Source of the DNA: Gemmata massiliana
GTDB taxonomy: Bacteria; Planctomycetota; Planctomycetia; Gemmatales; Gemmataceae
Length of the DNA: 64,000 nucleotides
Assembly: GCF_901538265.1 (NCBI RefSeq)
Contig: NZ_LR593886.1
Span: 4,547,738 to 4,611,737, forward strand
Direction: 5' to 3'
Positions 7,632-16,608 of the stretch are shown one piece after another (position 1 is the first letter of the stretch; every line of letters starts with the position of its first letter). The notes under the pieces are model-generated. The model had not been told where the DNA came from, did no database searches, and saw nothing but the letters and a program-made list of their open reading frames with translations. Both the position numbers and the translations under genes were made by a program.

Positions 7632-8789
7632 ATGTCCGCACTACTCGCACCGCGCCCCATGATCCACGCACCGGCCCGGGTCGCCACCGCCGACCCCGTT
7701 CGTGTTTGCTTCATGATCGATCGCCTGAGCCGCGCCGGAACGGAAACCCAGCTCCTCGCACTCATCCGCGAACTCGACCGCACGCGCGTCCAGCCGACCC
7801 TCGTGCTGCTCGACGGCGAGGACGACCTGTCGCGCACTCTCGAACCGACTAACATCCCGGTGATCCGGCTCGGGGTTCAGAAGCTCTTCAGCGGGCGCGC
7901 GGTGACAGCGGCGAACCGGCTGCGAGCGTTCTGGCGCGAGCACCGGCCGGAAGTGCTCCAAACGTACTTCCTCGACGCCGCCTACCTCGGTGCGCCGTTG
8001 GCCAAAATGTGTGGCATCCGCAATGTGCTCCGCGTGCGCAACAACCTCGGCTACTGGCTCACGCGCAAGCACCGCGTCATGAACCGGATGCTTCGGCCGT
8101 TCGTAGATCTGACGCTCACGAACACGGACCTGGGGAAGGAAGCGCTCGTCGAGGGCGACGGCGTTCCGCTCGCCCGTGTGGTCGTGCTGTCCAACGGCGT
8201 CGATACGGCCCGCTTCAAGCGGTTCCTGCTCCCGGACACCTCGAAGCGCCTCGTGCGCGTCGGGTGCGTCGCGAACCTGCGCCCGGTGAAGAACATCGAC
8301 GGGCTGATGCGAACGGCGCGCGCGGCGCTGGAACGGTTCCCGCAACTGGTGTTCGAGGTGGCCGGCGACGGCGAACAGCGCGCGGAACTGACAGCTTTGC
8401 ACGCGGAACTCGGTTTAGGCGACCGCTTCATTCTGCGCGGGTCGGTTTCGGACGTGCCGGGGTTCCTGCGCGGCGTGGACATCGCGGTTCTCCCGTCGCA
8501 CTCCGAGGGTATGTCGAACGCGCTGCTCGAATACATGGCTGCGGGACGCGCGGTAATCGCGACGGACGTGGGGGCGAACGCCCGGGTACTCGACGGCGGT
8601 CGGTGCGGTCTGGTCGTTCCCGCGGGCGATTCGGCCGCGATGGTGAACGCGATCGGAGATTTGCTCGCGAACCCGCTCCGGGCCGCGGGGTATGGGGCCG
8701 CTGCTCGCCGGCGCGTGGGGGCTGAGTACAGCCGCGAGGCCATGACGAAGCGGTTCGAGACGTTCTATGGTGAACTCGCCGGTCGTTAA
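7632..8789 (+). CDS. GT4-family glycosyltransferase
   Basis: 385-residue GT-B fold protein, second gene of a two-gene glycosyltransferase operon. The N-terminal part has FMIDRLSRAGTETQLLALIR, typical of GT4 enzymes of the WcaL/ExoL kind. The C-terminal half has RVGCVANLRPVKNIDGLMR, the VAGDGEQRAEL segment, LRGSVSDVPGFLRGVDIAVLP and the E-x7-E region EGMSNALLEYMAAGRAVIAT. A purine-rich ribosome-binding site (GGAAGGACAGG) precedes the ATG. It and its neighbour share overall layout but not close sequence, so they probably add different residues to the same glycan. Confidence 0.88.
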   Translation: MSALLAPRPMIHAPARVATADPVRVCFMIDRLSRAGTETQLLALIRELDRTRVQPTLVLLDGEDDLSRTLEPTNIPVIRLGVQKLFSGRAVTAANRLRAFWREHRPEVLQTYFLDAAYLGAPLAKMCGIRNVLRVRNNLGYWLTRKHRVMNRMLRPFVDLTLTNTDLGKEALVEGDGVPLARVVVLSNGVDTARFKRFLLPDTSKRLVRVGCVANLRPVKNIDGLMRTARAALERFPQLVFEVAGDGEQRAELTALHAELGLGDRFILRGSVSDVPGFLRGVDIAVLPSHSEGMSNALLEYMAAGRAVIATDVGANARVLDGGRCGLVVPAGDSAAMVNAIGDLLANPLRAAGYGAAARRRVGAEYSREAMTKRFETFYGELAGR

Positions 8790-8806
8790 TCTGACGAGGA
8801 TATGAG

Positions 8807-8838
8807 CGGTGCCGGGAATCCCCGGCGCCGTTTTCGTT
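8807..8838 (+). terminator. Rho-independent terminator after the glycosyltransferase operon
   Basis: Arms CGGTGCCGGG (8807-8816) and CCCGGCGCCG (8821-8830) form a 10-base stem with one G-U pair and a 4-base loop, followed by TTTTCGTT. It lies 18 bases after the stop at 8789. Confidence 0.85.
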
Positions 8839-9017
8839 TGTAGAGGCTCCTGATTTCGTTCTGGCTGCCATTTCCGCGGTACTTGCCCAGATGCAATGGC
8901 ACATTCCGTTTGTGTTTTCCACAGCGTTTGCTACATTTTTAATCAGAGATTCTGCCCGCCGGTATTACCTTCCAGCTACTAACTCGCTCCTCCCGCACGC
9001 ACTTTGCGGAGACCTCG

Positions 9018-11420
9018 ATGGTGTTGCGACCCGTCCTTTTCGCGCTCGTCGGTATGACTGCCACGGCGAGTACCGCTGTTTGGGCGCTCGCGCTCAATGA
9101 GAAGCCGAAGGACGTAACGGCTCGCGCGCTGGTCACCGATTTCACCGAATCACCGGTGCGCGCTGAGCCGGCGCCTGCGGAAGATCCGGTGTTCAAGACA
9201 AAGGTGCTGCCGTTCATCCAGAAATACTGCCTGGATTGCCACAAGGGTGAGAAGGCCAAGGGTGGGTTGTCGCTGGAGAGTTACACGAGCGAGGCCCAAG
9301 CTCGTAAGGATCGCAAGAACTGGAGCGCGATGCAGCACGTGATCGCGTCCGGCGAAATGCCTCCCGCCGCGTCCAAAAAGCCCCAACCGACGAAGGACGA
9401 GAAAGAGTTCATCCTCGACTGGATCGAGAACTCGCTCACCAAGGTTGATTGCTCCCCCTCCACACCTAAAGATCCGGGCCGCGTGACGATCCGGCGCCTC
9501 AACCGCGCCGAGTACAACAACACCATCCGTGACCTTTGCGGTGTGGACTTTAAGCCCGCTGAAGAGTTCCCTTCGGACGACGTAGGCTACGGCTTCGATA
9601 ACATCGGTGATGTGCTTTCATTCCAGCCGATCCTGTTGGAGAAGTACCTCGCGGCCGCGGACAAGATCGTTACCGCAGCGATGAACATCCCCGAACCCAT
9701 CAAGAGCAGCAAACAGGGTTTCGGAGCGCAAAACATTCTCGTGATTCCGCGGAGCGCCAAAGCACGCGACCCGATCAACAAGATCGTGTTCACCTCGGAA
9801 GGGTCTGGGTTCCTGGAGAAGTTTAACTTCCCGGCCGAGGGCGAGTACGTCGTCCGCTTCAAAGCGTGGGGCACGAAGATCGGCGACGCTTACCCACAAG
9901 CCACCGTTCGTGTGGACGGCAAGGACATCAAAACGCTCACCGTGGACGCGGAGCAGGGCAAGTCCCAGGTGTACGAAGTTCGCGCCAAACTCCCGGCCGG
10001 TGAGAAACGTGTCGCGGTCGCGTTCACCAACGCTTTCGAGGACAAGGCGAACAAGAAGTTCCGCGAGATGGGTTTGGAACGCATCGAGATCGAAGGACCG
10101 TTCAACCCGGTTCCACCGCCGGAACCGGCCTCGGTGAAGCTGCTCCTCGTCGCCCGCCCCACGTCCGGCACGGACGCCCGCGCCGCGGCCGAGAAGGTGG
10201 TTGCCAACTTCGCTCGTCGCGCCTACCGTCGGCCCGTCGCGCCGAACGAAATTGTGCGGCTCATGCAACTCTTCGACGTCGCGACCAAGCAGGGCGAAGC
10301 GTTCGATAAGGCGCTCCGGCTCCCGATGAAAGCGGTGCTCGTGTCGCCGCACTTCCTCTACCGGATCGAGGACGACCCGAAGAACCCCAACGACGTTCGC
10401 ACCATCAACGACTTCGAGTTCGCGACGCGGCTCTCGTACTTCCTGTGGTCGAGCATGCCGGACGAGGAACTGTTCGCACTCGCGGCGAAGGGTGAATTGC
10501 GCAAGCCCCGCACCCTCGAAGCGCAAGTGAAGCGCATGCTCAAAGACCCGAAGGTGCGGGCGCTGTCCGAGAACTTCGCGGGGCAGTGGCTCCAGTTGCG
10601 CAATCTTAAAACGCTCAGCCCCGATAAGGGATACTACCCGAACTGGGACGAATCGCTCCGCAACGCGATGATTCAGGAGGCGGAGACGTTCTTCGAGTTC
10701 GTGGTCCAGAACGACCGCCCGATCCTCGATTTCCTCGACGCCGATTACACCTTTGTCAACGACAAATTGGCGAAGCACTACGGGCTTACCGATGTGAAGG
10801 GGAACGAGTTCCGCAAAGTGAAATTGCCCGATACCCGGCGCGGCGGCATTATCACGATGGCCAGCACGCTCACCGTAACCTCGAACCCGACCCGAACCAG
10901 TCCGGTGAAACGCGGGAAGTGGATTCTCGAGAACGTCCTCAACACCCCGCCGCCTCCTCCTGCGCCTGATGTGCCCGAACTGCCCCCGGCTGGCCAACTT
11001 AAGGGAACGCTCCGGCAGCAAATGGAACAGCACCGGGCCGACCCGAAGTGCGCCGTGTGTCACAACAAGCTCGACCCGCTCGGCTTCGGGTTGGAGAACT
11101 TCGACGGGATCGGGGGGTGGCGCACGCAGGACAATAAGCAGAACATTGATTCCACGGGTGAACTTCCTGGTGGGGTGAAGTTCAACGGACCCGCGGGTCT
11201 GCGAAAAGTGCTGCTCGGTAAGGCCGACCAGTTCCGCAACTGTTTCGCAGAAAAATTGCTTACCTTTGGTCTGGGCCGGGGGTTAGAGTATTACGATAAG
11301 TGCGCGATCGACGACATCGTAAAAGCCTCGAAAACTGAGGGCGATAAGTTCTCGGCGCTGGTACTGGCGGTCGTGAAGTCCGACCCGTTCCAGAAACGCA
11401 AGGGTAAACGAACCGAGTGA
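9018..11420 (+). CDS. DUF1592/DUF1587 planctomycete cytochrome-like protein
   Basis: 800-residue exported protein of a type abundant in Planctomycetes. N-terminal hydrophobic segment (VLFALVGMTATASTAVWALA), then a planctomycete cytochrome-c-like motif C71-x-x-C74-H75 (YCLDCHKGEKAKGG). Next come the DUF1587 segment (TIRRLNRAEYNNTIRDLCG), a beta-sandwich (FNFPAEGEYVVRFKAWG), DUF1595 (ANFARRAYRRPVAPNEI), DUF1592 (FEFATRLSYFLWSSMPDEEL), DUF1588 with a second CxxCH at 678-682 (CAVCHNKLDPLGFGLENFDG) and the DUF1585 end (AEKLLTFGLGRGLEYYD). Two CxxCH sites imply covalent haem. It is paired with a DUF1552 gene, the usual arrangement. Biochemical role unknown; polysaccharide catabolism has been suggested for related families. 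Confidence 0.93.
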   Translation: MVLRPVLFALVGMTATASTAVWALALNEKPKDVTARALVTDFTESPVRAEPAPAEDPVFKTKVLPFIQKYCLDCHKGEKAKGGLSLESYTSEAQARKDRKNWSAMQHVIASGEMPPAASKKPQPTKDEKEFILDWIENSLTKVDCSPSTPKDPGRVTIRRLNRAEYNNTIRDLCGVDFKPAEEFPSDDVGYGFDNIGDVLSFQPILLEKYLAAADKIVTAAMNIPEPIKSSKQGFGAQNILVIPRSAKARDPINKIVFTSEGSGFLEKFNFPAEGEYVVRFKAWGTKIGDAYPQATVRVDGKDIKTLTVDAEQGKSQVYEVRAKLPAGEKRVAVAFTNAFEDKANKKFREMGLERIEIEGPFNPVPPPEPASVKLLLVARPTSGTDARAAAEKVVANFARRAYRRPVAPNEIVRLMQLFDVATKQGEAFDKALRLPMKAVLVSPHFLYRIEDDPKNPNDVRTINDFEFATRLSYFLWSSMPDEELFALAAKGELRKPRTLEAQVKRMLKDPKVRALSENFAGQWLQLRNLKTLSPDKGYYPNWDESLRNAMIQEAETFFEFVVQNDRPILDFLDADYTFVNDKLAKHYGLTDVKGNEFRKVKLPDTRRGGIITMASTLTVTSNPTRTSPVKRGKWILENVLNTPPPPPAPDVPELPPAGQLKGTLRQQMEQHRADPKCAVCHNKLDPLGFGLENFDGIGGWRTQDNKQNIDSTGELPGGVKFNGPAGLRKVLLGKADQFRNCFAEKLLTFGLGRGLEYYDKCAIDDIVKASKTEGDKFSALVLAVVKSDPFQKRKGKRTE

Positions 11421-11587
11421 CTTGTGCGCTCGCGTTCTTGGTGAACCCCCGCAAGTGCGGGGAGACTGCCGACCAGCTAGTTAACGTTCCCGCGACCCGC
11501 CTGAATGATCCTGCCGTTTGCATGCTACCTGCCCGTGTGCCGCCCCGTCCACGTGGTCGAGGGCCAACAATCCGGAGCACGCTGCCA

Positions 11588-12934
11588 ATGAAGAAGTCGA
11601 TTTCCCGCCGGACCGCGCTGAAGGGACTCGGCACTGCCATTGCCTTGCCCTTCCTTGAATCGTTCGCGGTCTCGGCACCTGCCGCCCCCGCCGTGGCGGG
11701 GGTGCCCAAGCGCCTCGCCTTTGTTTACGTTCCGAACGGCGTGAACATGGCCGCGTGGACGCCGGCGGCGGAAGGAAAACTCAAAGAACTGACGGGTATC
11801 CTCGAACCGCTGAACTCGTTCAAAGACCACATCAACGTGATCTCCGGTCTCACGCTGGATAAAGCCCGTGCCAACGGCGACGGTCCCGGGGACCACGCCC
11901 GCGCCATGTCCGCGTTCCTCACGGGTCGGCAAGCGCGCAAAACGCACGGGGCCGATATTCGAGCGGGTATTTCTGCCGACCAGCACGTCGCCACCGTGAT
12001 CGGTGACAAGACCCGGTTCCCCTCGCTGGAACTCGGTATCGAACGCGGGCAACAGGCCGGTAACTGCGATAGCGGATACTCATGCGCGTACTCCTCCAAT
12101 TTGTCGTGGCGCGGGGAATCGACGCCAAACGCCAAGGAGTGCGACCCGAAGGCCGTGTTCGAGCGACTCTTCGGCGGCGTTGATCCGAAGGAACTCGCTG
12201 AAGCACGAGCCAAGCGCGAACTGTACAACAAGAGCGTCCTCGACTTCGTGATGGAAGACGCAAAGGGGCTGAACGCGACCCTCGGCTCCGGCGACCGGAA
12301 GAAACTTGACGAGTACCTGTCGAGCGTGCGCGAGGTCGAACAGCGGATTCAGAAGGCGCGCGAAGTGAGTCGGGCGCCGGTACCGAAGCCGAACATGGCC
12401 GCTCCAACCGGTGTCCCGAAAGACCTGCAAGAGCACATGCGATTGATGGCCGACCTGATGGTGCTCTCGTTCCAAACGGACCTCACGCGCGTGGCCACCT
12501 TGCCCTTCGCCAACGAGGGGAGCAACAAGCCGTACAAGATGATCGACGTCCCCGAGGGGCACCACGATCTCTCGCACCACGGCAGCGACGCGACCAAGCT
12601 CGCGAAGATCAAGAAGATCAACACGTTCCACATGGAGCAGTTCGCCTACATGCTCGGCAAGATGAAGGCCGTGAAGGAGGCGAACGGGAGCAGCCTGCTC
12701 GACAACGTGATGATCGTGTACGGTAGCGGCAACGGCGACGGGGACCGGCACAACCACGACGACCTGCCGATCCTGCTCGCGGGTCGAGGTGGTAGTACGA
12801 TCGAATCGGGGCGCCACATTGTGTTCCCGAAGCGCGCGAACACGCCGATCACGAACCTGTACCTCGCGCTCTTCGAGCGGATGGGCGCTCCGGCCAGTTC
12901 CTTCGGCGACAGCACCGGGGTGCTGAAACTTTGA
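11588..12934 (+). CDS. DUF1552 twin-arginine exported protein
   Basis: 448 residues from the ATG at 11588, which begins with a twin-arginine signal (MKKSISRRTALKGLGTAIAL, then PFLESFAVSAPAAPAVAG). The longer frame from 11417 would bury that signal. Core motifs of the family: RLAFVYVPNGVNMAAWTP, DHARAMSAFLTG, the SCAYSSNLSW segment and the histidine-rich GHHDLSHHGSD and GNGDGDRHNHDDLPILLAGR blocks, suggestive of a metal-dependent alkaline-phosphatase/sulfatase-like fold. It is almost always found beside a DUF1592/DUF1587 protein, as here (168-base spacing, no terminator between). The folded, cofactor-loaded export implied by TAT fits a periplasmic partner of the haem protein. Confidence 0.92.
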   Translation: MKKSISRRTALKGLGTAIALPFLESFAVSAPAAPAVAGVPKRLAFVYVPNGVNMAAWTPAAEGKLKELTGILEPLNSFKDHINVISGLTLDKARANGDGPGDHARAMSAFLTGRQARKTHGADIRAGISADQHVATVIGDKTRFPSLELGIERGQQAGNCDSGYSCAYSSNLSWRGESTPNAKECDPKAVFERLFGGVDPKELAEARAKRELYNKSVLDFVMEDAKGLNATLGSGDRKKLDEYLSSVREVEQRIQKAREVSRAPVPKPNMAAPTGVPKDLQEHMRLMADLMVLSFQTDLTRVATLPFANEGSNKPYKMIDVPEGHHDLSHHGSDATKLAKIKKINTFHMEQFAYMLGKMKAVKEANGSSLLDNVMIVYGSGNGDGDRHNHDDLPILLAGRGGSTIESGRHIVFPKRANTPITNLYLALFERMGAPASSFGDSTGVLKL

Positions 12935-12949
12935 GACAGCGAATGACAC

Positions 12950-12979
12950 GCGCAACGACAACGGCCGTTGTCGTTGCGC
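12950..12979. terminator. Perfect 30-base palindrome between convergent genes
   Basis: GCGCAACGACAACGG (12950-12964) is followed directly by its reverse complement (12965-12979). It lies between the plus-strand stop at 12934 and the minus-strand stop at 12987. A further GACAGCG/CGCTGTC pair flanks it. A shared bidirectional terminator is the simplest reading; there is no T-run. Confidence 0.6.
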
Positions 12980-12986
12980 TGTCGCG

Positions 12987-13550
12987 CTACGGTTTCTTGA
13001 TTTCGATCCGGTCCATCAATGTGACTGCCGGTGCGGTCCCGTCCGCGGACTGTTCCGACTTCACGACCCGTCCGGGCACACCGTCCGCGATCCACACTCG
13101 CCCTTCGGTCGTCAGGTTCGCGGATTCGGTTTTGAACTTGAACCAGCGCGTTTTCGTATCGGTGCCGCACACGTTGAGTGTCTCGGTTCCCTCGTCCGTT
13201 GTTCCTGTGGGGCGCCCGGCGAGGAGGTCTTCTTTTTTCACTCCCTTTGCCAGTTTGATCGTCTTGGGCACCTCTCGGCGCAGTGCGTTCGGTTTGAGTG
13301 TGTTCCCGCGAACTTCGATCGTAACTTCTGTCACGATCGAGACTTTGTTGGCCGCGACCTCAACGAGCGTCTCGGTGAGTGTCTGTTCTGATGCCTTGCC
13401 GTTTATCGTGACGATCGATTTCAGTGTGATCGACGTTCCCTTTTTGAACTTGCTCCAGTTCGTAAATTCGGGGTTCTCAACCGTATCATCGGCGGGCGCC
13501 GGGCCACCGAAGGCGAGCACCACAACCGAAGCGAGGGCAGCGGCACGCAT
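12987..13550 (-). CDS. Secreted hypothetical protein
   Basis: 187 residues beginning with a signal peptide (MRAAALASVVVLAFGGPAPA, cleavage probably after PAPA). The mature part is beta-rich and built like other planctomycete proteins of this size: a segment 'WSKFKKGTSITLKSIVTING', alternating charged strands and a final strand LMDRIEIKKP. I see no catalytic motif. This layout matches small secreted proteins that measure or bind unknown substrates, but no named family can be assigned. Convergent with the DUF1552 gene and close to the DUF4058 pair on the same strand, separated by 31 bases from it. Confidence 0.75.
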   Translation of the reverse strand: MRAAALASVVVLAFGGPAPADDTVENPEFTNWSKFKKGTSITLKSIVTINGKASEQTLTETLVEVAANKVSIVTEVTIEVRGNTLKPNALRREVPKTIKLAKGVKKEDLLAGRPTGTTDEGTETLNVCGTDTKTRWFKFKTESANLTTEGRVWIADGVPGRVVKSEQSADGTAPAVTLMDRIEIKKP

Positions 13551-13581
13551 CGGGCATCTCCTTGTGAAGCGGGTGGAAATC

Positions 13582-14241
13582 TCAATCTAAATCGTCTCGG
13601 AAGAGAAAGCGTTCCAATTCCGCAGGTGGTAACCCGGATACGCCTTCCTTGTGCGGTGTGAATCCAATGGAGTTGATTACCCGGCACCCGGTCGGATCGG
13701 GTGATTCGATCACCGCCTTGTGCAGCACGCCGAGCGGATTCCCGGCGCCAGGGTCAAACGGCAACTGGCTGTTGTTCACGACCACAATAAAGGATTCGCC
13801 GCGGGGCAGTCCAACTTCCGTAATAAATGGCGCGAGTTCGGCTTCGCCCGCGGGGAACATCGGATTGTGGGCCGCGAGGTATTCGGTTAGCGATACTCCG
13901 GCACGCACGGCCGCTGCGGAAGCGTCCGCGATCCAGAACCGGCTCCGCACGCGGGTCGGTTCGTAGCCCAACACGAGTAGCGACGCCGGCGGCGCCCCGT
14001 CGCGGTGGAACTTCGAGCTCACCTGCTGATCGAACCGCCCGAACCGTTCCGCCACGAACGCGACCGGGAACGCCGCAACGAGTTCCACCATCGCGCGCCG
14101 CAATTCGTGCGAATTCACCTTCCGCGCGAGGCGCAGAAGTGTGAATCCGGGTTGATCGAGGCCCGAGCGCCACACGCGGCGGAACGCTTCTGGTGCGGTC
14201 GCGAGCACATCGTCGGGGTTAAGGAGAGGTAACTCGGTCAT
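13582..14241 (-). CDS. Conserved hypothetical protein coupled to DUF4058
   Basis: 219 residues from the ATG at 14241, which overlaps the TGA of the DUF4058 gene as ATGA; the longer frame upstream is antisense and frame-shadow sequence. Cytoplasmic, no membrane segment. N-terminal helical part (LLNPDDVLATAPEAFRRVWR, LLRLARKVNSHELRRAMVEL), then mixed alpha/beta with FPVAFVAERFGRF, SRFWIADASAAAV and VGLPRGESFIVVVNNSQLPF. Family not recognised. The tight coupling with a DUF4058 protein suggests the two act together or share regulation. Confidence 0.7.
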   Translation of the reverse strand: MTELPLLNPDDVLATAPEAFRRVWRSGLDQPGFTLLRLARKVNSHELRRAMVELVAAFPVAFVAERFGRFDQQVSSKFHRDGAPPASLLVLGYEPTRVRSRFWIADASAAAVRAGVSLTEYLAAHNPMFPAGEAELAPFITEVGLPRGESFIVVVNNSQLPFDPGAGNPLGVLHKAVIESPDPTGCRVINSIGFTPHKEGVSGLPPAELERFLFRDDLD

Positions 14242-14966
14242 ACGACCAGCTTCCTGCCGCGGCAGGCGGCGGCGTAGGTCTCTTCGAGTTCGACCGGCAC
14301 GAAGAGGCCCGCGACCACGCGCAGCGGCATCGTGGGTAACGGTTCCCCGACCCGCAACGGGTTCACCCACACATCGACGTTCATCTTCTTTTTTCGGATG
14401 ATCGGGCGGTAAGTTGCGGCGTACAGGTGTGTCTCTTCGGGCGTCGCCAGCGCGTCGGCACCGAGCCGCGCGACGATCTCGTTGTGCAGGTTCGCGTGCC
14501 GCTCGGTGACGATGTCCACGATCACCACACACGCTCCGCCGGCGAGGTAGTCGAGGCACTTGGCGAGAAACATCTCGCGCTTCTCGCCGCGATCCTTGTT
14601 GCCGGGGCTGATGAGTTCGATGGCACCGACCAGTTGCCCGGAGCTTTCGTTTTCGACCCGAATCTCGACCGTATGCGGGAACTCGTACTGAGCGACTCCG
14701 GTTGCGATCGGGGGCGCGTAGACCGCCCGCGCCGCAGCGACCGCAGTCCCACCCCAGTTCGTAGCGGGCACCGGCACCGGGCCACCTTCCTCCTCGATAC
14801 CGATGTCGATCTCCAGGCCGCCGCCGAAGCTCTTCTGGTCGAGCGCGATGTACCCCGGCGGCAGGAGCACGTTCATGCGCTCCGCGAGATGGCCGATCCA
14901 TCCGCTGTGGATCGAGCGCCACGGGACGCGGGACGCGGGCGGGCGGAAGTGGTCGAGCAGCGGCAT
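14238..14966 (-). CDS. DUF4058 family protein
   Basis: 242 residues, full length for DUF4058, a family common in cyanobacteria and planctomycetes. Characteristic segments: the N-terminal [10 protein letters not shown] with W([19 protein letters not shown]), the IDIGIEEE strand, [19 protein letters not shown] followed by SPGNK, which resembles the D/E-x-K core of PD-(D/E)xK nucleases/Uma2-like proteins, and [17 protein letters not shown]. The E-x-(S)PGNK arrangement suggests a restriction-endonuclease-like fold, but activity is unproven for the family. First gene of a two-gene unit; divergent from the ATPase gene at 15073 with about 105 bases between starts. Confidence 0.85.
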   Translation of the reverse strand: MPLLDHFRPPASRVPWRSIHSGWIGHLAERMNVLLPPGYIALDQKSFGGGLEIDIGIEEEGGPVPVPATNWGGTAVAAARAVYAPPIATGVAQYEFPHTVEIRVENESSGQLVGAIELISPGNKDRGEKREMFLAKCLDYLAGGACVVIVDIVTERHANLHNEIVARLGADALATPEETHLYAATYRPIIRKKKMNVDVWVNPLRVGEPLPTMPLRVVAGLFVPVELEETYAAACRGRKLVV

Positions 14967-15072
14967 TTGTAGCTCCCCTCACAGATTGCCATCATACCAC
15001 GGCGCCGCACTTTGTTCCGCTTGGGGCGGGTGCGTAAAATGCCGCGTGCCACTTTACCGAGCAAGGACACCC

Positions 15073-16476
15073 ATGACCGGTACCCGACCCACTTCGCTCA
15101 AAGAACTCCGCGAAAGCGGCTGGCAATCCAAGTCCGTCAAACATGAACTCCGCGACAACTACCTCGCGGCCCTCCGGAGCAGCGAACCACTGTTTCCCGG
15201 GATCGTCGGCTACGACGACACGGTGGTCCCCGAAATCAGCATCGCGGTGCTCGCGGGCCACGACATGCTGTTCCTAGGCGAGAAGGGGCAAGCGAAGAGC
15301 CGACTTATGCGGGCGCTCGTGCGGTTCCTCGACGAGTACGTTCCGTACCTCGACCTTCCCGGGTGCCCGGTCCACGAAGATCCTTTTAACCCTCTCACCC
15401 GGGCCGCGAAGGAGCACGTTGCGAACACACCCGAGGACCAGATCCGGATCGCGTGGTGGCACCGCACCGACCGCTACGCGGAGCGCCTCGCTCCGGGCAC
15501 GAAGTTCGCGGACGTGATCGGCGAAATTGACCCCGCGAAGCTCGCGGCCGGCACCAGCATGGCAGCGGAGGACGCGCTGCACTTCGGGCTGATCCCGCGC
15601 ATGCACCGTGGGATCTTCGCGATGAACGAGATCCCGGAACTGGACGAACTCATCCAGGTCGGGTTGTTCAACATCCTTGAAGAGCGCGACGTCCAGATCC
15701 GCGGGTACCCGATCCAGTTCGACCTCGACGTACTGATTCTCTTTAGTGCGAACCCGGCCACGTTCAACCGCTCGGGCAAGGTGATTCCTCAACTGAAGGA
15801 CCGCATCGGGTCGTTCATCCAGACGCACTACCCGCGCGAACGCGCGCTGGGCATCGAGATCATGGAGCAGGAGACGCGCCCGGACGCGAGCGGGGTGTTT
15901 GTGCCGTATTTCATGAAGGAGATCATCGAGCAGATCAGCGTGAGCGCGCGGAAGAGTAAGTACGTGGACCACGCGAGCGGAGTGAGCGCGCGGTTCAGCA
16001 TCGCGAACTACCGCACAATGGTCGCGAGCGCGCGGCACCGCGGGGTACGCCTGGGCGAATCGCCCGCCGTTCCGCGGATCAGTGACCTGGGCCACCTCCC
16101 CACGTCGTCGCTCGGCAAGCTCGAACTCGATCTGATGGGTTCGCACCAGATGGGCGAGAAACAGGTGCTTGAGGCGATCGTCGCGGACGCGATCCGCACG
16201 GTGTTCGAGGAATACGTGGAGGCACACGGCCTGGAAGAGATCGCCGACGTGTTCTCGAAGGGCGTGAAGATCGAAGTCGGCGACATGCTGCCGAGCGCGG
16301 AGTACGCGAAGCGCCTGAAGCGCGTGCCGAAGGCGTGGGAAAAGGCGTTCGAGGTGAACGCGGGTGCGAGCGATGCGGTGCGCGCCAGTTGTGTGGAATT
16401 CGTGCTGGCCGGGCTGTACGCGAGTGACCGTATCAGTCGTGCCACACGGCACGGTCGCATGACCTACGAGACGTGA
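15073..16476 (+). CDS. MoxR/magnesium-chelatase-type AAA+ ATPase
   Basis: 467 residues from the ATG at 15073 ([20 protein letters not shown]); the open frame extends upstream but only through antisense DUF4058 sequence. AAA+ core: Walker A GEKGQAKS near residue 72, a Walker-B region reading [14 protein letters not shown] (Asn-Glu rather than Asp-Glu), sensor-1 [12 protein letters not shown], the arginine-finger region [16 protein letters not shown] and a C-terminal lid. Resembles the ATPase subunit of magnesium chelatase and MoxR proteins that remodel partners containing VWA domains. No VWA gene is adjacent, so its partner is not visible. Cytoplasmic. Confidence 0.85.
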   Translation: MTGTRPTSLKELRESGWQSKSVKHELRDNYLAALRSSEPLFPGIVGYDDTVVPEISIAVLAGHDMLFLGEKGQAKSRLMRALVRFLDEYVPYLDLPGCPVHEDPFNPLTRAAKEHVANTPEDQIRIAWWHRTDRYAERLAPGTKFADVIGEIDPAKLAAGTSMAAEDALHFGLIPRMHRGIFAMNEIPELDELIQVGLFNILEERDVQIRGYPIQFDLDVLILFSANPATFNRSGKVIPQLKDRIGSFIQTHYPRERALGIEIMEQETRPDASGVFVPYFMKEIIEQISVSARKSKYVDHASGVSARFSIANYRTMVASARHRGVRLGESPAVPRISDLGHLPTSSLGKLELDLMGSHQMGEKQVLEAIVADAIRTVFEEYVEAHGLEEIADVFSKGVKIEVGDMLPSAEYAKRLKRVPKAWEKAFEVNAGASDAVRASCVEFVLAGLYASDRISRATRHGRMTYET

Positions 16477-16571
16477 TGCCGTTTACGGATCATGGGGGCG
16501 CGCTAGGACGCAACAGAGACGGCCGGCGTCGGTCGGTTGGTGTACACTGTGGGAGCACCCACAACACCATT

Positions 16572-16595
16572 CGGCCGGTGTCGGCCGTTTTCTTT
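16572..16595 (+). terminator. Leader hairpin with T-run just before the aminotransferase start
   Basis: CGGCCG (16572-16577), loop GTGT, CGGCCG (16582-16587), then TTTTCTTT. A longer upstream copy of the first arm (ACGGCCGGCGTCGG near 16515) could pair alternatively. It ends 14 bases before the ATG at 16609 and could terminate read-through from the ATPase gene or act as an attenuator; only termination is directly suggested. Confidence 0.4.
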
Positions 16596-16608
16596 CGGAG
16601 TTCCACTC

